Part shown: positions 27,799 to 37,290 of the stretch, one piece after another
Layout of the letters: each line of letters opens with the position of its first letter
Numbering within the stretch: position 1 is the first letter of the stretch
Assembly (NCBI RefSeq): GCF_008629685.1
Contig: NZ_VWSF01000006.1
Span: 62,001-126,000 of the forward strand
Length of the DNA stretch: 64,000 nucleotides
Source of the DNA: Adhaeribacter rhizoryzae
GTDB lineage: Bacteria > Bacteroidota > Bacteroidia > Cytophagales > Hymenobacteraceae
Direction: 5' to 3'
Notes under the pieces: generated by a model
What the model was told of the DNA's origin: nothing
The model's database searches: none
The model's input: the letters and a program-made list of their open reading frames with translations, nothing else
Made by a program: the position numbers and the translations under genes

Positions 27799-28590
27799 AT
27801 GAAAGATATTCTGCATAGAAATAATGTACACGTAAGCGGCAGCGGAACAACCCCGATGTTATTTGCGCACGGCTTTGGCTGCGACCAAAGTATGTGGCGC
27901 TTTATTACGCCAGCTTTTCAGCAGGATTATAAAATTGTGCTGTTCGACCACGTGGGTTTTGGCAATTCGGATGTACAGGCTTTTGTACCGGGTAAGTATA
28001 ATGCGCTGCAAGCTTACGCCAACGATATGCTGGAAATCTGCGAGGAGCTAAATTTATCCCAAATAATATTTGTTGGGCACTCGGTAAGCGCCATGATTGG
28101 TATATTGGCCGCCCTGCAAGAGCCGGACCGTTTTCAGAAACTAATTTTAATAGGGCCATCGCCCCGGTACATCAACGACGAAGATTACGTAGGTGGCTTT
28201 AACGCCAAAGATATTGATGGCTTGCTCGACTTTTTAGACAGTAATTATTTAGGTTGGTCGAGTACCATGGCGCCGGTTATTATGGCCAATCCCGAGCGCC
28301 CCGAACTAAGCCAGGAGTTAACCAATAGTTTTTGCCGCGCCAATCCGGAAATTGCCAAAAATTTTGCCCGGCTTACATTTCTTTCTGATAACCGGGCCGA
28401 TTTACCGAAGGTGAAAATGCCGGCCTTGATATTACAGTGTTCCGAAGATGTAATAGCACCCAATTCGGTAGGCGAATATGTGTATAGTCAATTGCCAAAT
28501 AGCCGGTTGGTTGTAATGAAAGCAACCGGCCATTGCCCTAATTTAAGCCATCCGGAAGAAACAATTGCGGCAATAAAAGGTTTTCTGTAA
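27799..28590 (+). CDS. RsbQ-type alpha/beta hydrolase (signal receptor/activator)
   Basis: This is a 263-residue alpha/beta hydrolase of the RsbQ/D14/KAI2 clade. The nucleophile elbow VGHSVSAM with Ser95 is that clade's signature. Asp217 (CSEDVIAP) and His245 (TGHCPNLS) complete the triad at spacing almost the same as in B. subtilis RsbQ. The oxyanion strand is FAHGFGCDQSMW. RsbQ acts with the PAS domain of RsbP in energy-stress sensing. Here the next gene, 22 nt on, encodes a PAS-containing hybrid kinase, so the pair is probably one sensing unit with the hydrolase producing or presenting a small hydrophobic signal. Confidence 0.9.
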   Translation: MKDILHRNNVHVSGSGTTPMLFAHGFGCDQSMWRFITPAFQQDYKIVLFDHVGFGNSDVQAFVPGKYNALQAYANDMLEICEELNLSQIIFVGHSVSAMIGILAALQEPDRFQKLILIGPSPRYINDEDYVGGFNAKDIDGLLDFLDSNYLGWSSTMAPVIMANPERPELSQELTNSFCRANPEIAKNFARLTFLSDNRADLPKVKMPALILQCSEDVIAPNSVGEYVYSQLPNSRLVVMKATGHCPNLSHPEETIAAIKGFL

Positions 28591-28612
28591 TACTGAGTAA
28601 GGGGCAAGCGCG

Positions 28613-30184
28613 ATGAGTAGGGTAGATTACAAAGAATATATACTGGAAAGTGCCGACGATTTATACGAAAATGCGCCGTGCGGTTATTTGTCTTTTTTAC
28701 CCGATGGCACTATTGTAAAAATAAATAAAACGCTGCTTAACTGGCTGGGCTATAAACGCAAAGAAGTTCTTTTTAAAAAGAAATTTATTGATTTTTTGGC
28801 GATTGGCGGTAAAATATTCTACGAAACCCATTTTGCTCCGCTGCTTAAACTACAGGGATTTGCCAACGAAATAAATTTTGACCTGTTGCCGAAAGCCGAT
28901 AAGCCCGTGCCGGTATTAGCCAATACTATACAACTACGCAACGAAAACGCGGAGCCCCAAATGAACCGGGCAACCCTGTTTAATATTACCGATCGGAAAA
29001 AATACGAACAAGAATTATTGCTGGCCAAGAAGAAGGCCGAGGCAGCTACCAAAGTAAAAGCCGATTTTATTTCTACCTTTAGCCACGAGATAAGAACCCC
29101 CATGAATGCCATTATTGGCATTACTGATATTTTATTAAAAACTAATCCTACCCCGCCGCAGCTGGAGTACTTAAATATTTTAAAGTACTCGGCAGATAGT
29201 TTGCTGAACCTAATTAACGATGTGCTGGATTTAAGCAAAATTGAAGCGGGCCAGGCTACCCTAAACCCGCGAACTTTTAATTTACGTGAACTGGTAAACA
29301 GCCTTGTATATAGCTTTAATGTTAAGGCCGAAGAAAAAAATATTGACCTGGAGGTTCACCTTGGTGCGCTAGTACCCACGTTTGTAATTGCCGATGAAGT
29401 AAAAATCAGACAAATCCTAAATAACCTGCTCGGAAACGCCGTAAAATTTACCGACACTGGTTGGGTGAAACTAGAAGTAGCTGTTTTGGAAACAGAAAAA
29501 GACGCTGCACTTTTAAACTTTAAGGTTATTGATACCGGCATTGGCATTCCGGAAGATAAGTTGACGGTAATATTTGAAGAGTTTGCCCAAGCTACTACCG
29601 ATACCGAACAACAATTTGGGGGTACCGGTTTAGGGCTTACCATTACCAAACGCATTCTAAATTTATTTAACAGTAAAATAGATGTTCAGAGTGAGCCCGG
29701 TAGAGGTACTATTTTTAGCTTTGATTTAAAGTTAAAAACTACTAAGCCAGTAGCAAAACCAAGTGCCGCCCAGGTAGCTGAAAGTACTGCCGGGAGTTTA
29801 AAAGGCATTAAATTGCTTTTGGTAGAAGATAATAATATTAATATTCTGGTAACAGAGCAATATTTAAAAAATTGGGGTGTAGATTATGAAATAGTGCGGG
29901 ATGGCTTGCAGGCAATTTCTAAAATTAACCAAACCGATTTTGATTTAATTTTAATGGATTTGCAAATGCCCGTTATGAACGGCTACGAAGCAGCCAAATG
30001 GATACGGAATTTACCTGAAGCCAAGTACCGGCAGTTGCCCATTATTGCACTCTCGGCCTCGGCCAAATCTGACCTGGACCAGCAAATAAAAGAATGCGGC
30101 TTTACCAATTTTGTGAACAAGCCTTTTAAACCCGAAGAATTATACAACAAAATAGCCTTGTACACTAAAAAAACAGAAGGTTAA
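28613..30184 (+). CDS. PAS hybrid histidine kinase with C-terminal receiver
   Basis: This is a 523-residue cytoplasmic hybrid kinase. It has a PAS domain at about 12-130 (YENAPCGYLSFLPDGTIVKI), a HisKA domain with phospho-accepting His158 (FSHEIRTP), a HATPase with N box around Asn275 and G boxes DTGIGIP at 307-313 and GGTGLGL, and a receiver at about 399-520 with Asp449 (LILMDLQMP) and a Lys in NKPFKP. No TM helix and no output domain are present, so phosphate must pass to another protein. It is in an operon with the RsbQ-type hydrolase, whose partner domain is usually a PAS of this kind. Confidence 0.95.
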   Translation: MSRVDYKEYILESADDLYENAPCGYLSFLPDGTIVKINKTLLNWLGYKRKEVLFKKKFIDFLAIGGKIFYETHFAPLLKLQGFANEINFDLLPKADKPVPVLANTIQLRNENAEPQMNRATLFNITDRKKYEQELLLAKKKAEAATKVKADFISTFSHEIRTPMNAIIGITDILLKTNPTPPQLEYLNILKYSADSLLNLINDVLDLSKIEAGQATLNPRTFNLRELVNSLVYSFNVKAEEKNIDLEVHLGALVPTFVIADEVKIRQILNNLLGNAVKFTDTGWVKLEVAVLETEKDAALLNFKVIDTGIGIPEDKLTVIFEEFAQATTDTEQQFGGTGLGLTITKRILNLFNSKIDVQSEPGRGTIFSFDLKLKTTKPVAKPSAAQVAESTAGSLKGIKLLLVEDNNINILVTEQYLKNWGVDYEIVRDGLQAISKINQTDFDLILMDLQMPVMNGYEAAKWIRNLPEAKYRQLPIIALSASAKSDLDQQIKECGFTNFVNKPFKPEELYNKIALYTKKTEG

Positions 30185-30221
30185 AAACTCAACTCCAGCA
30201 CGAACCCTTTAATTAAACAAA

Positions 30222-31091
30222 ATGCAAGCAGCCCCCATGTTAAGAGCCGATGCCCTGCAAGGCAAAACTATTTTGGTAACCGGCGGTGGCACGGGTTTAG
30301 GCAAATCTATGGTAACCTGCTTTCAGCAATTAGGGGCGCAGGTGGTTATTTGTAGCCGGAAATTAGAAGTGCTGGAGCTAACCGCCCGGAAATTACGGGA
30401 AGAAACCGGGGGCGAAGTATTGCCGCTGGGCTGCGATATCCGGTACTATAATGAGGTAGAAGATATGCTGCAGGCAGCCTTAAAGCATTTTGGTAAAATA
30501 GATGTACTGGTAAATAACGCGGCCGCAAATTTTGTGAGCCCCACCGAACGCCTGAGCCACAAAGCATTTGATGTTGTAACCGATATTGTTTTAAAAGGCA
30601 GTTATAACTGTACTTTAGCCTTGGGCAAGCACTGGATTAGCCAAAAGCAACCGGCTACTATCTTAAATATTATTACAACTTACGCTTCTACCGGTTCTGG
30701 TTACGTGGTGCCTTCGGCTTGTGCTAAGGCCGGGGTGCTGGCACTTACCCGTTCGTTGGCCGCCGAGTGGGCTAAATATAATATTCGGTCTAATGCTATA
30801 GCACCCGGCCCTTTCCCCACCGAAGGCGCCATGAGCCGGCTTTTTCCACCCCAATTAGCCCAACAACTTGATCCAGTAAAACGCATTCCGCTGAAACGTT
30901 TTGGCGAGCACCACGAACTGGCCAATTTGGCAACTTACCTGGTATCGGATTATGCGGCCTTTGTAAACGGCGAAGTTATTACCATTGATGGCGGCGAGTG
31001 GCTTTACGGGGCCGGCGAATTTAATTATTTCGACCAGATTCCGGATGAACTTTGGGACGCCCTGGAGCAGCAGCGAAAAAGTAAAGAATAA
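30222..31091 (+). CDS. SDR oxidoreductase, 2,4-dienoyl-CoA reductase-like
   Basis: This is a 289-residue short-chain dehydrogenase. It has the NADP motif GGGTGLGKS (21-29), NNAAANF, and the active-site stretch SGYVVPSACAKAG. In place of the usual YxxxK spacing it shows the arrangement of mitochondrial DECR1, where Tyr lies further upstream and Ser/Lys sit in SAxAKAG. PGPFPTEGAMSRL and GEFN near the C-terminus also match that subfamily. It would reduce 2,4-dienoyl-CoA during breakdown of unsaturated fatty acids. It lies 37 nt after the kinase gene. Confidence 0.87.
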   Translation: MQAAPMLRADALQGKTILVTGGGTGLGKSMVTCFQQLGAQVVICSRKLEVLELTARKLREETGGEVLPLGCDIRYYNEVEDMLQAALKHFGKIDVLVNNAAANFVSPTERLSHKAFDVVTDIVLKGSYNCTLALGKHWISQKQPATILNIITTYASTGSGYVVPSACAKAGVLALTRSLAAEWAKYNIRSNAIAPGPFPTEGAMSRLFPPQLAQQLDPVKRIPLKRFGEHHELANLATYLVSDYAAFVNGEVITIDGGEWLYGAGEFNYFDQIPDELWDALEQQRKSKE

Positions 31092-31122
31092 TATTTCATA
31101 AATTCAACGCCTAATCAGCAGA

Positions 31123-31773
31123 TTATTTATTAAAAAAATTCATCGTTCGCTCTAAACCAATGGTACCGAAAGATAAACTCATTTCAGCCGCGCGCTGAAT
31201 TAGTTCGGGTAGTTGTACTTGTTCTTCTTTAAAGAATGGGCTGAGTACGTAATCTACCTGGCGGCCTTTAGAATAATTATCGCCAACACCAAAGCGCAAA
31301 CGGGCGTATTCATTGGAGCCCAGCGTTTCTTCTATGTGCTTTAAGCCATTGTGGCCCCCAGCCGATCCTTTCGACCGCATCCGTAATTTACCAAAGGGCA
31401 ATGCCAGATCATCGGTTATTACCAGCATATTAGTTACCGGTATTTTAAGCGAAGTTAAATAATGCGTTACGGCTTTCCCGCTCAAATTCATGTAAGTGGT
31501 AGGTTTAACTAAGGTATAGCTTTTGCCTTTGTGTTTTATTTCGGTTACAAAAGCGTGGCGGCTAATTTCAAACCGGGCCTCGTGTTGCTGCGCCAGGTAA
31601 TCTACCACCATAAAGCCAATATTGTGGCGGCTCTCGGCGTATTCAGGTCCAATATTGCCTAATCCAACTAAAAGATATTTCATGTCCGGAGTAATGTTTT
31701 CAGTAGCATTGGCTGGGCGGGTGGTGGCACCAAAACCAAAAGCTGCTTTAATTCTATTTATAATATTGCCCAA
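31123..31773 (-). CDS. pth: peptidyl-tRNA hydrolase
   Basis: This 216-residue enzyme frees tRNA from prematurely released peptidyl-tRNA. The Pth core starts at Met31 (MKYLLVGLGNIGPEY) with the catalytic His in ESRHNIGFM, then KPTTYMNLSGKAV and GSAGGHNGLKHIEE. The 30-residue N-terminal extension begins at a TTG codon (31773). The -7 box at 31791-31798 places transcription start just before that TTG, so both this start and the ATG at 31683 are possible. It is convergent with the SDR gene. Confidence 0.95.
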   Translation of the reverse strand: MGNIINRIKAAFGFGATTRPANATENITPDMKYLLVGLGNIGPEYAESRHNIGFMVVDYLAQQHEARFEISRHAFVTEIKHKGKSYTLVKPTTYMNLSGKAVTHYLTSLKIPVTNMLVITDDLALPFGKLRMRSKGSAGGHNGLKHIEETLGSNEYARLRFGVGDNYSKGRQVDYVLSPFFKEEQVQLPELIQRAAEMSLSFGTIGLERTMNFFNK

Positions 31774-31790
31774 GCGTTTTTATTAAGCGG

Positions 31791-31798
31791 CAAAATTA
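31791..31798 (-). promoter_or_regulatory. -7 box of the pth promoter
   Basis: The minus strand reads TAATTTTG (perfect TAnnTTTG), 18 nt ahead of the TTG at 31773 and 108 nt ahead of the ATG at 31683. Confidence 0.6.
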
Positions 31799-31833
31799 CA
31801 GGAATAAACCAAAAGGGCAGTTATTAAAACAAA

Positions 31834-31865
31834 AATCCTGCCCGGCAGCAAGGCCAGGCAGGATT
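31834..31865 (-). terminator. terminator after rplY
   Basis: A 9-bp stem (AATCCTGCC / GGCAGGATT) with a 14-nt loop, followed by T-rich sequence on the minus strand, 25 nt past the rplY stop codon. Confidence 0.7.
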
Positions 31866-31889
31866 CTAAAAACAGAAATATTATAAAAA

Positions 31890-32459
31890 TTATTTCTCGT
31901 TCTGCTGTTGTTTCAGCGCCCGTGGAATAGTTACGGTAGCTACCGGTGCAGTAGGGTTAGTTAAAATGGTAAAGTTTTCGGCTTTGATTCTGCCAACTTT
32001 AACCGAACGTCCTAACTCCAAATCAGAAATATCAACATCGATAAAATCAGGCAGGTTAGCCGGCAAAGCTTTTACTTTAAGCTTCCGCAGTTTGGCTACT
32101 AATTTACCACCAGATAATACGCCCGGCGATACACCTACAAAGCGAACCGGAATTTCCATTTTCACTTCTTTGTCATCGCTCAGTTGTAAAAAGTCGGCGT
32201 GCAACAATACTTCGTTTACCGGGTGAAACTGGGCATCCTGCAAAATAGCTTTGTAAATAGTACCTTCTATATTTAATTCAACGGTAGCAACCTCCGGTGA
32301 ATAAATTAAGTCGCGGAACATAATCATAGGCACACGGAAGTGAACCTGCTCGCTGCCCCCGTACAATACGCAGGGTACATACGATTCTTCGCGAAGCTGC
32401 TTGGCTTCGGTTTTACCGAGATTTGCTCTTTTAAACCCTATAATCTCTAAAGTTTTCAT
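31890..32459 (-). CDS. rplY: 50S ribosomal protein L25/general stress protein Ctc
   Basis: This is a 189-residue long-form L25 (TL5/Ctc): an N-terminal 5S rRNA-binding L25 domain (about 1-90, with CVLYGGSEQVHF) and a C-terminal beta domain (about 95-180). It stabilises the 5S rRNA region of the large subunit. It lies downstream of prs, the common bacterial prs-ctc-pth order, which continues here into pth. A near-consensus -7 box (TAATTTCG, 32532-32539 minus) suggests it also has its own promoter. Confidence 0.95.
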   Translation of the reverse strand: MKTLEIIGFKRANLGKTEAKQLREESYVPCVLYGGSEQVHFRVPMIMFRDLIYSPEVATVELNIEGTIYKAILQDAQFHPVNEVLLHADFLQLSDDKEVKMEIPVRFVGVSPGVLSGGKLVAKLRKLKVKALPANLPDFIDVDISDLELGRSVKVGRIKAENFTILTNPTAPVATVTIPRALKQQQNEK

Positions 32460-32579
32460 TATTAAATGGTTTTTAGTGTTTAGCCTCTGGCTTTTCAGCG
32501 ATCAGCTTAATTATTTTTTATTTTGAGGGTGCGAAATTAGGTATAATAACAGACTAAAACAAATGCTTTAGACTAATCG

Positions 32580-33506
32580 CTATAAAAACAAGGAACTGAT
32601 AGATTCGTGGGTTACTACGTTGCTGATAGCCCGGGCAAATAACTGCGAAAAGCTTAAAACTTTGATTTTGGGCGATGCATAACGCAACGGAATGGTATCC
32701 GATACAACTAATTCTTCCAACATCGAATTTTCGATGCGCTCGTAAGCCGGGCCGGATAAAATAGGATGGGTAATAATGGCCCGTACACTGCGCGCGCCTC
32801 TATCCCGAAGCAATTCAGCTGCTTTGCAAATAGTACCGGCCGTATCCACAATATCATCTACCATTACTACGTCCTGGCCTTCCACATCGCCGATTACCTG
32901 CATCGAGGCTATTTCGTTGGCACGCGCACGTTGTTTATCGCAAACTACCATTTCGGCGCCAAATTTAGAAGCAAAAGCGCGGGTCCTTACCACCCCACCT
33001 ACGTCTGGCGAAGCAAATAACAACCGGTCTAAATTCAGGCTTTTAATGTAAGGCACAAATATGGCCGAGCCATCGAGGTGATCTACCGGAATATCGAAGA
33101 AGCCCTGAATCTGGCCGGCGTGTAAATCGCAGGTCATTAACCGGTCGGCGCCCACACTTTGTAAGGCATTAGCTACTACCTTAGATCCAATAGCCACCCG
33201 GGGTTTATCTTTGCGGTCCTGGCGGGCATAACCGTAATACGGCACTACCACACAAACTTTATGCGCGGAAGCCCGTTTGGCAGCGTCTACCATCAGCATT
33301 AATTCCATCAGGTTATCGGCCGGCGGAAAAGTAGATTGAATCAGGAAAACTTCACAACCTCGCACCGATTCATTAAAGCTGGCAGAAAGTTCACCATCGC
33401 TAAACCGTTGGATAGAAACATCACCCAACACGATGCCATAGGCGGCGGCAATTTTTTCGGCGAGGTACCGGGATTGAGATCCGGAAAAGATTTTAACTTG
33501 AGGCAT
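32580..33506 (-). CDS. prs: ribose-phosphate pyrophosphokinase
   Basis: This is a 308-residue PRPP synthase that makes PRPP from ribose-5-phosphate and ATP for purine, pyrimidine, His, Trp and NAD synthesis. Clear motifs are the flexible-loop region YYGYARQDRK, the divalent cation/His loop DLHAGQIQGFFDIPVDHL, and the PRPP loop VDDIVDTAGT. Family length is normal. It is followed 120 nt later by rplY on the same strand. Confidence 0.97.
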   Translation of the reverse strand: MPQVKIFSGSQSRYLAEKIAAAYGIVLGDVSIQRFSDGELSASFNESVRGCEVFLIQSTFPPADNLMELMLMVDAAKRASAHKVCVVVPYYGYARQDRKDKPRVAIGSKVVANALQSVGADRLMTCDLHAGQIQGFFDIPVDHLDGSAIFVPYIKSLNLDRLLFASPDVGGVVRTRAFASKFGAEMVVCDKQRARANEIASMQVIGDVEGQDVVMVDDIVDTAGTICKAAELLRDRGARSVRAIITHPILSGPAYERIENSMLEELVVSDTIPLRYASPKIKVLSFSQLFARAISNVVTHESISSLFL

Positions 33507-33676
33507 TTTGCGTATGTTTTTTGAAAGCGGAACGCGAATTTATAAAATAATAAATCTTGTTACTATAAATTTAAAGTAATCGCTCTTTAAGCTTTCAAAA
33601 AGCCTATTAACAAAATTAACAATGTGCTATTTCCGGGTTTAACCCATTTGGAAATCGCACATTGTTAATTTATTTG

Positions 33677-33749
33677 TTGTCCGACCAGGTTTCGAACCTG
33701 GACTCTTCTGAACCAAAATCAGACGTGTTGCCAGTTACACCATCGGACA
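33677..33749 (-). tRNA. tRNA-Gln (anticodon UUG)
   Basis: 73 nt on the minus strand fold as a cloverleaf. The acceptor is TGTCCGA/TCGGACA with discriminator A, the anticodon stem is TCTGA/TCAGA with loop TTTTGGT (anticodon TTG), and the T arm is CCAGG-TTCGAAA-CCTGG. CCA is not encoded. It sits alone between prs and purL. Confidence 0.95.
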
Positions 33750-33832
33750 ATTTCCCATTCGCTTACTGTTTGGTGGCACAAATATACGGCGAACTTTTCT
33801 TTTTCAAAATCTAAAATTAATTTTTTTGAAAA

Positions 33833-36058
33833 TTAATTCATCAATTTTTCTAAAGCGGTGTCGTACAGCTTCTTAATTTCTACAGTATTTTGGAAGGCTT
33901 CGTTGTCGATGCGGCATTCGCCGGTTGTAACGGTACCTAATAAGGTAAAAGCGGTATTCTGGCCTTTTAACGCAGATTCGAAAGCTGCTTGTTGCGCCGG
34001 CGCTACCGAAATAACAATGCGGCTCTGGCTCTCGCCGAACAAATAAGCATCTTTCCGGAAAGTTGAATCGGTTTGAATATCAAAGCCTAAATTCTGCGGC
34101 ATCGCCGATTCCAGCAGAGCAATATACAAGCCGCCGTCCGAAATATCGTGTACTGATTGCACCAGTTTTTCCCGAATCAGATGCTTGGTAGCATCCTGCA
34201 CCTGGTACTCGGTTTCCAAATCAAAAGCTGGCGACGGTGATAATTTTACGCCGTGGTACGAGTATAAATATTCCGAAGAATTAATATCGTTCTGCGCCGC
34301 GCCTACTAAATATATTAAGTCGCCAGCGTTCTGGAAGGCCAGGGTAGTAGCCAGTTCTTTGTTTTCCAATATCCCTAGCATACCAATAGTTGGCGTCGGG
34401 AATACCGGACCTTCGTCGGAAGATTGGTTGTAGAAACTCACGTTACCGCCGGTTACCGGGGTCTCGAATTTCTCGCAGGCTTTTTTCATGCCTTTAATGG
34501 CGCCCACAAATTGCCAGTAAACTTCCGGCACGTAGGGGTTACCAAAGTTCAGGCAGTTGGTAATAGCTACGGGTTCGCCGCCGGAGCACACAATATTACG
34601 GGCGGCTTCGGCCACCGCAATGGCGCAACCTTCTTCGGGGTTGGCGTTTACGTAGCGGCTGTTGCAATCTACCGTAATCGAAATGGCTTTGTCGGAGCCT
34701 TTTACTTTAACAATGGCGGCATCGCTGGGGCGGTTGGTCGTCATGGTAGCAGTTCCTACCATGGAGTCGTACTGGTGATAAACCCAGCGGCGGGAGCAAA
34801 TATTCGGGTGGCTGGCTAAGAATTCAGCTATTTTCCGGTATTCTTCTAAACCTTTTGGTTCTGTTACCTGGTCGATGCTGAACTGCTGAGCTTCTTTAAA
34901 ATAAGCCGGCTCGCGGTATTCGCGGTGGTAAACCGGGGCGCCGCCGCCTAGCACTAAATCTTCGGCGGGCACATCGGCTACCAATTCGCCGTGCATGTAA
35001 TATTTTAAGCGTTTGGTATCGGTTACTTCGCCAATCTGGGCGCAGTACAAATCCCACTTATCGCAAATAGCTTTTATTTTATCTTCCTGGCCTTTGTGCA
35101 CCACAATCAGCATGCGCTCCTGGCTTTCCGATAGTAATATTTCGAAAGGCACCATGTCTTTCTGGCGGGTAGGTACTTTATCGAGCCAAACTTCCATGCC
35201 GCTTTCGCCTTTGGCACTCATTTCGGAAGTAGAGCAGGTAATACCAGCGGCACCCATATCCTGCATGCCTACCACACAACCCGATTCCAGTACTTCCAGC
35301 GTAGCTTCGAGCAATAATTTTTCCTGGAACGGGTCGCCTACCTGCACCGAAGGTAATTTTTCGGCGGAAGCTTCGGTGATATCTTCGGAGGCAAAAGTAG
35401 CACCGTGAATACCATCTTTTCCGGTGGCGGAACCCACAATAAATACCGGGTTGCCCACGCCTTCAGCAATAGCAGAAGCAGTTTTACCTACTTCCACAAT
35501 ACCAGCCGAGAAAGCATTTACCAATGGGTTTACGTTGTAGCATTCGTCGAAATACAATTCGCCGCCTACCGTAGGAATACCAAAGGCATTGCCATAATCG
35601 CCTATACCTTTTACCACGCCTTTTAACAAGCGTTTGGTTTTATCGTTTTGAATATTGCCGAAACGCAGCGAGTTTAACTGCGCAATCGGGCGGGCACCCA
35701 TCGTAAAAATATCGCGGTTAATACCACCTACGCCGGTAGCGGCGCCTTGGTAAGGTTCAATAGCCGACGGGTGATTATGCGATTCGATTTTAAAGCTGCA
35801 GGCCAAGCCGCCGCCAATATCTACCAAACCGGCATTTTCTTCGCCGGCCTCGGCTAGCATCCTTGCCGATTTCTTAGGCAATGTTTTCAGCCAGACAATG
35901 GAGTTCTTGTAGGAGCAGTGTTCCGACCACATAACCGAGAAAATACTCAGCTCGGTAAAGTTGGGCGTACGGCCTAATATATTTTTAATTTTCTCGAATT
36001 CTTCGGGAAGAAGTCCTAATTTCTTAGCAGTTTCTACGGTAGTTAGCTGTTGTTCCAC
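33833..36058 (-). CDS. purL: phosphoribosylformylglycinamidine synthase subunit PurL
   Basis: This enzyme of step four of purine synthesis converts FGAR to FGAM, with ammonia from the PurQ glutaminase. It is the small PurL type: [13 protein letters not shown] near the N-terminus, [31 protein letters not shown], and two PurM-like halves. The frame extends to an ATG at 36085 (750 residues), but a perfect -7 box (TAATTTTG) lies at 36083-36090, covering that ATG. The GTG at 36058 gives [20 protein letters not shown], a start resembling relatives, and 741 residues. PurQ and PurS are not in the window. Confidence 0.95.
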   Translation of the reverse strand: MEQQLTTVETAKKLGLLPEEFEKIKNILGRTPNFTELSIFSVMWSEHCSYKNSIVWLKTLPKKSARMLAEAGEENAGLVDIGGGLACSFKIESHNHPSAIEPYQGAATGVGGINRDIFTMGARPIAQLNSLRFGNIQNDKTKRLLKGVVKGIGDYGNAFGIPTVGGELYFDECYNVNPLVNAFSAGIVEVGKTASAIAEGVGNPVFIVGSATGKDGIHGATFASEDITEASAEKLPSVQVGDPFQEKLLLEATLEVLESGCVVGMQDMGAAGITCSTSEMSAKGESGMEVWLDKVPTRQKDMVPFEILLSESQERMLIVVHKGQEDKIKAICDKWDLYCAQIGEVTDTKRLKYYMHGELVADVPAEDLVLGGGAPVYHREYREPAYFKEAQQFSIDQVTEPKGLEEYRKIAEFLASHPNICSRRWVYHQYDSMVGTATMTTNRPSDAAIVKVKGSDKAISITVDCNSRYVNANPEEGCAIAVAEAARNIVCSGGEPVAITNCLNFGNPYVPEVYWQFVGAIKGMKKACEKFETPVTGGNVSFYNQSSDEGPVFPTPTIGMLGILENKELATTLAFQNAGDLIYLVGAAQNDINSSEYLYSYHGVKLSPSPAFDLETEYQVQDATKHLIREKLVQSVHDISDGGLYIALLESAMPQNLGFDIQTDSTFRKDAYLFGESQSRIVISVAPAQQAAFESALKGQNTAFTLLGTVTTGECRIDNEAFQNTVEIKKLYDTALEKLMN

Positions 36059-36082
36059 GCCGGTAGCTTTTTTATTGAAGCG

Positions 36083-36090
36083 CAAAATTA
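36083..36090 (-). promoter_or_regulatory. -7 box of the purL promoter
   Basis: The minus strand reads TAATTTTG (perfect TAnnTTTG) and overlaps the upstream ATG of the purL frame. This argues for translation from the GTG at 36058, with a leader of about 18 nt. Confidence 0.65.
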
Positions 36091-36189
36091 GGAATTTCTA
36101 TTTTATACCCTCTAAATAATACAGAAATAAAAACCAATTTCCCTTTTGCCAGGAATTCAGTGTTAATTAATTGTCCGGTGGTACGAATA

Positions 36190-37290
36190 TTATTGCTCAT
36201 AAACATAATAATTGCGGTAGTAGAGCAGATAAGCCAACAGAAAAAGCAAGATAGTTAGTAGGTAAAGTGGTGGATGCAGCAATAAAAACAAGAGCAGACC
36301 TATATAAATAAAGAATACCCACTTTAAATAAGTCTCCCGGTTTAGCTTTAAATATAATAAGGTATACAGGAGTAAAATAACGCTGATACCGAATGTAACC
36401 AGGAATATTAAGGAAATAATTGCCGCCGGATTAAAGTTGAGTCGGAAAAGCAATATTATTTCGGGTGCCAATAACAGCGTGAAAAGTATAACTTGGTAAG
36501 TAAATCGTTGCCAATGGGCATAGGGCAAATATCGCCAAAAGCTTAAAGCTGTTTCCTGAAATTGCTGTACCTGCTGCACCAGCATGGCCTGGGTAATCAC
36601 AGCCGTCAGGAATCCAATGTAAGTAGGGCGTAAATCGTATTGCGGGTAGGGATAGAGCGTCATAAAGGCGTACAGCACGCCCAAGGATAATATTTTGGTA
36701 AGGCCCAGCATTACTTTTTCCTGCCGCAGCAAATACCGCAGCGGCCATAAAACCGGGGGGGCTAATATTCTTTTTTCACTGCTGGTAAATATATTCTTTA
36801 TTGCCTTTTCCGGAATGGTTTGGGCTAATTGGTGGTGGAAATAAAGAATGGTAAAAAATATTAATAGCAGGTTGTAGGTGGTAGTCACCCATATTACCCA
36901 AAAGTGGGCAGTTAGCAGGCCGTAATAACTGATTAATAATGTATAAACCAGCGCCGGTAAAAATAACTGTAAATGGGTTAATCCTAAACTAAGCCACAAA
37001 ATCCGGCGGGGAAATAGACTAGTGATAAATAAATATTCGTTTTCGGGTGCCCGGATAGTTTTCAGCAGAAAATTAAAGCACTTGAGATAATACAACAAGA
37101 ACACTCCCAGCACCGAAAAGATAAAAATTGAAGACGTTACCGCTCCCGTTAGAAAATACGGACTTACCAGCATGGTTGGCGGCTGCTGAATACCAAAAGC
37201 CAGGAAAAACACTACCAGAAAAAAGCCGGCATTAAGCTGGTAAAATTGCTGCACCACTACTTTGTTAAATATTCTGAGTAGCGCAAACAT
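36190..37290 (-). CDS. ABC exporter membrane protein (unnamed family)
   Basis: This is a 366-residue, very hydrophobic protein with about nine or ten TM segments, several rich in Leu and Phe. No named permease motif is recognised. Its start overlaps the stop of the ABC ATPase gene by one base (TGATG), so the two are translationally coupled and very likely form one transporter. The substrate is unknown. Confidence 0.75.
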   Translation of the reverse strand: MFALLRIFNKVVVQQFYQLNAGFFLVVFFLAFGIQQPPTMLVSPYFLTGAVTSSIFIFSVLGVFLLYYLKCFNFLLKTIRAPENEYLFITSLFPRRILWLSLGLTHLQLFLPALVYTLLISYYGLLTAHFWVIWVTTTYNLLLIFFTILYFHHQLAQTIPEKAIKNIFTSSEKRILAPPVLWPLRYLLRQEKVMLGLTKILSLGVLYAFMTLYPYPQYDLRPTYIGFLTAVITQAMLVQQVQQFQETALSFWRYLPYAHWQRFTYQVILFTLLLAPEIILLFRLNFNPAAIISLIFLVTFGISVILLLYTLLYLKLNRETYLKWVFFIYIGLLLFLLLHPPLYLLTILLFLLAYLLYYRNYYVYEQ

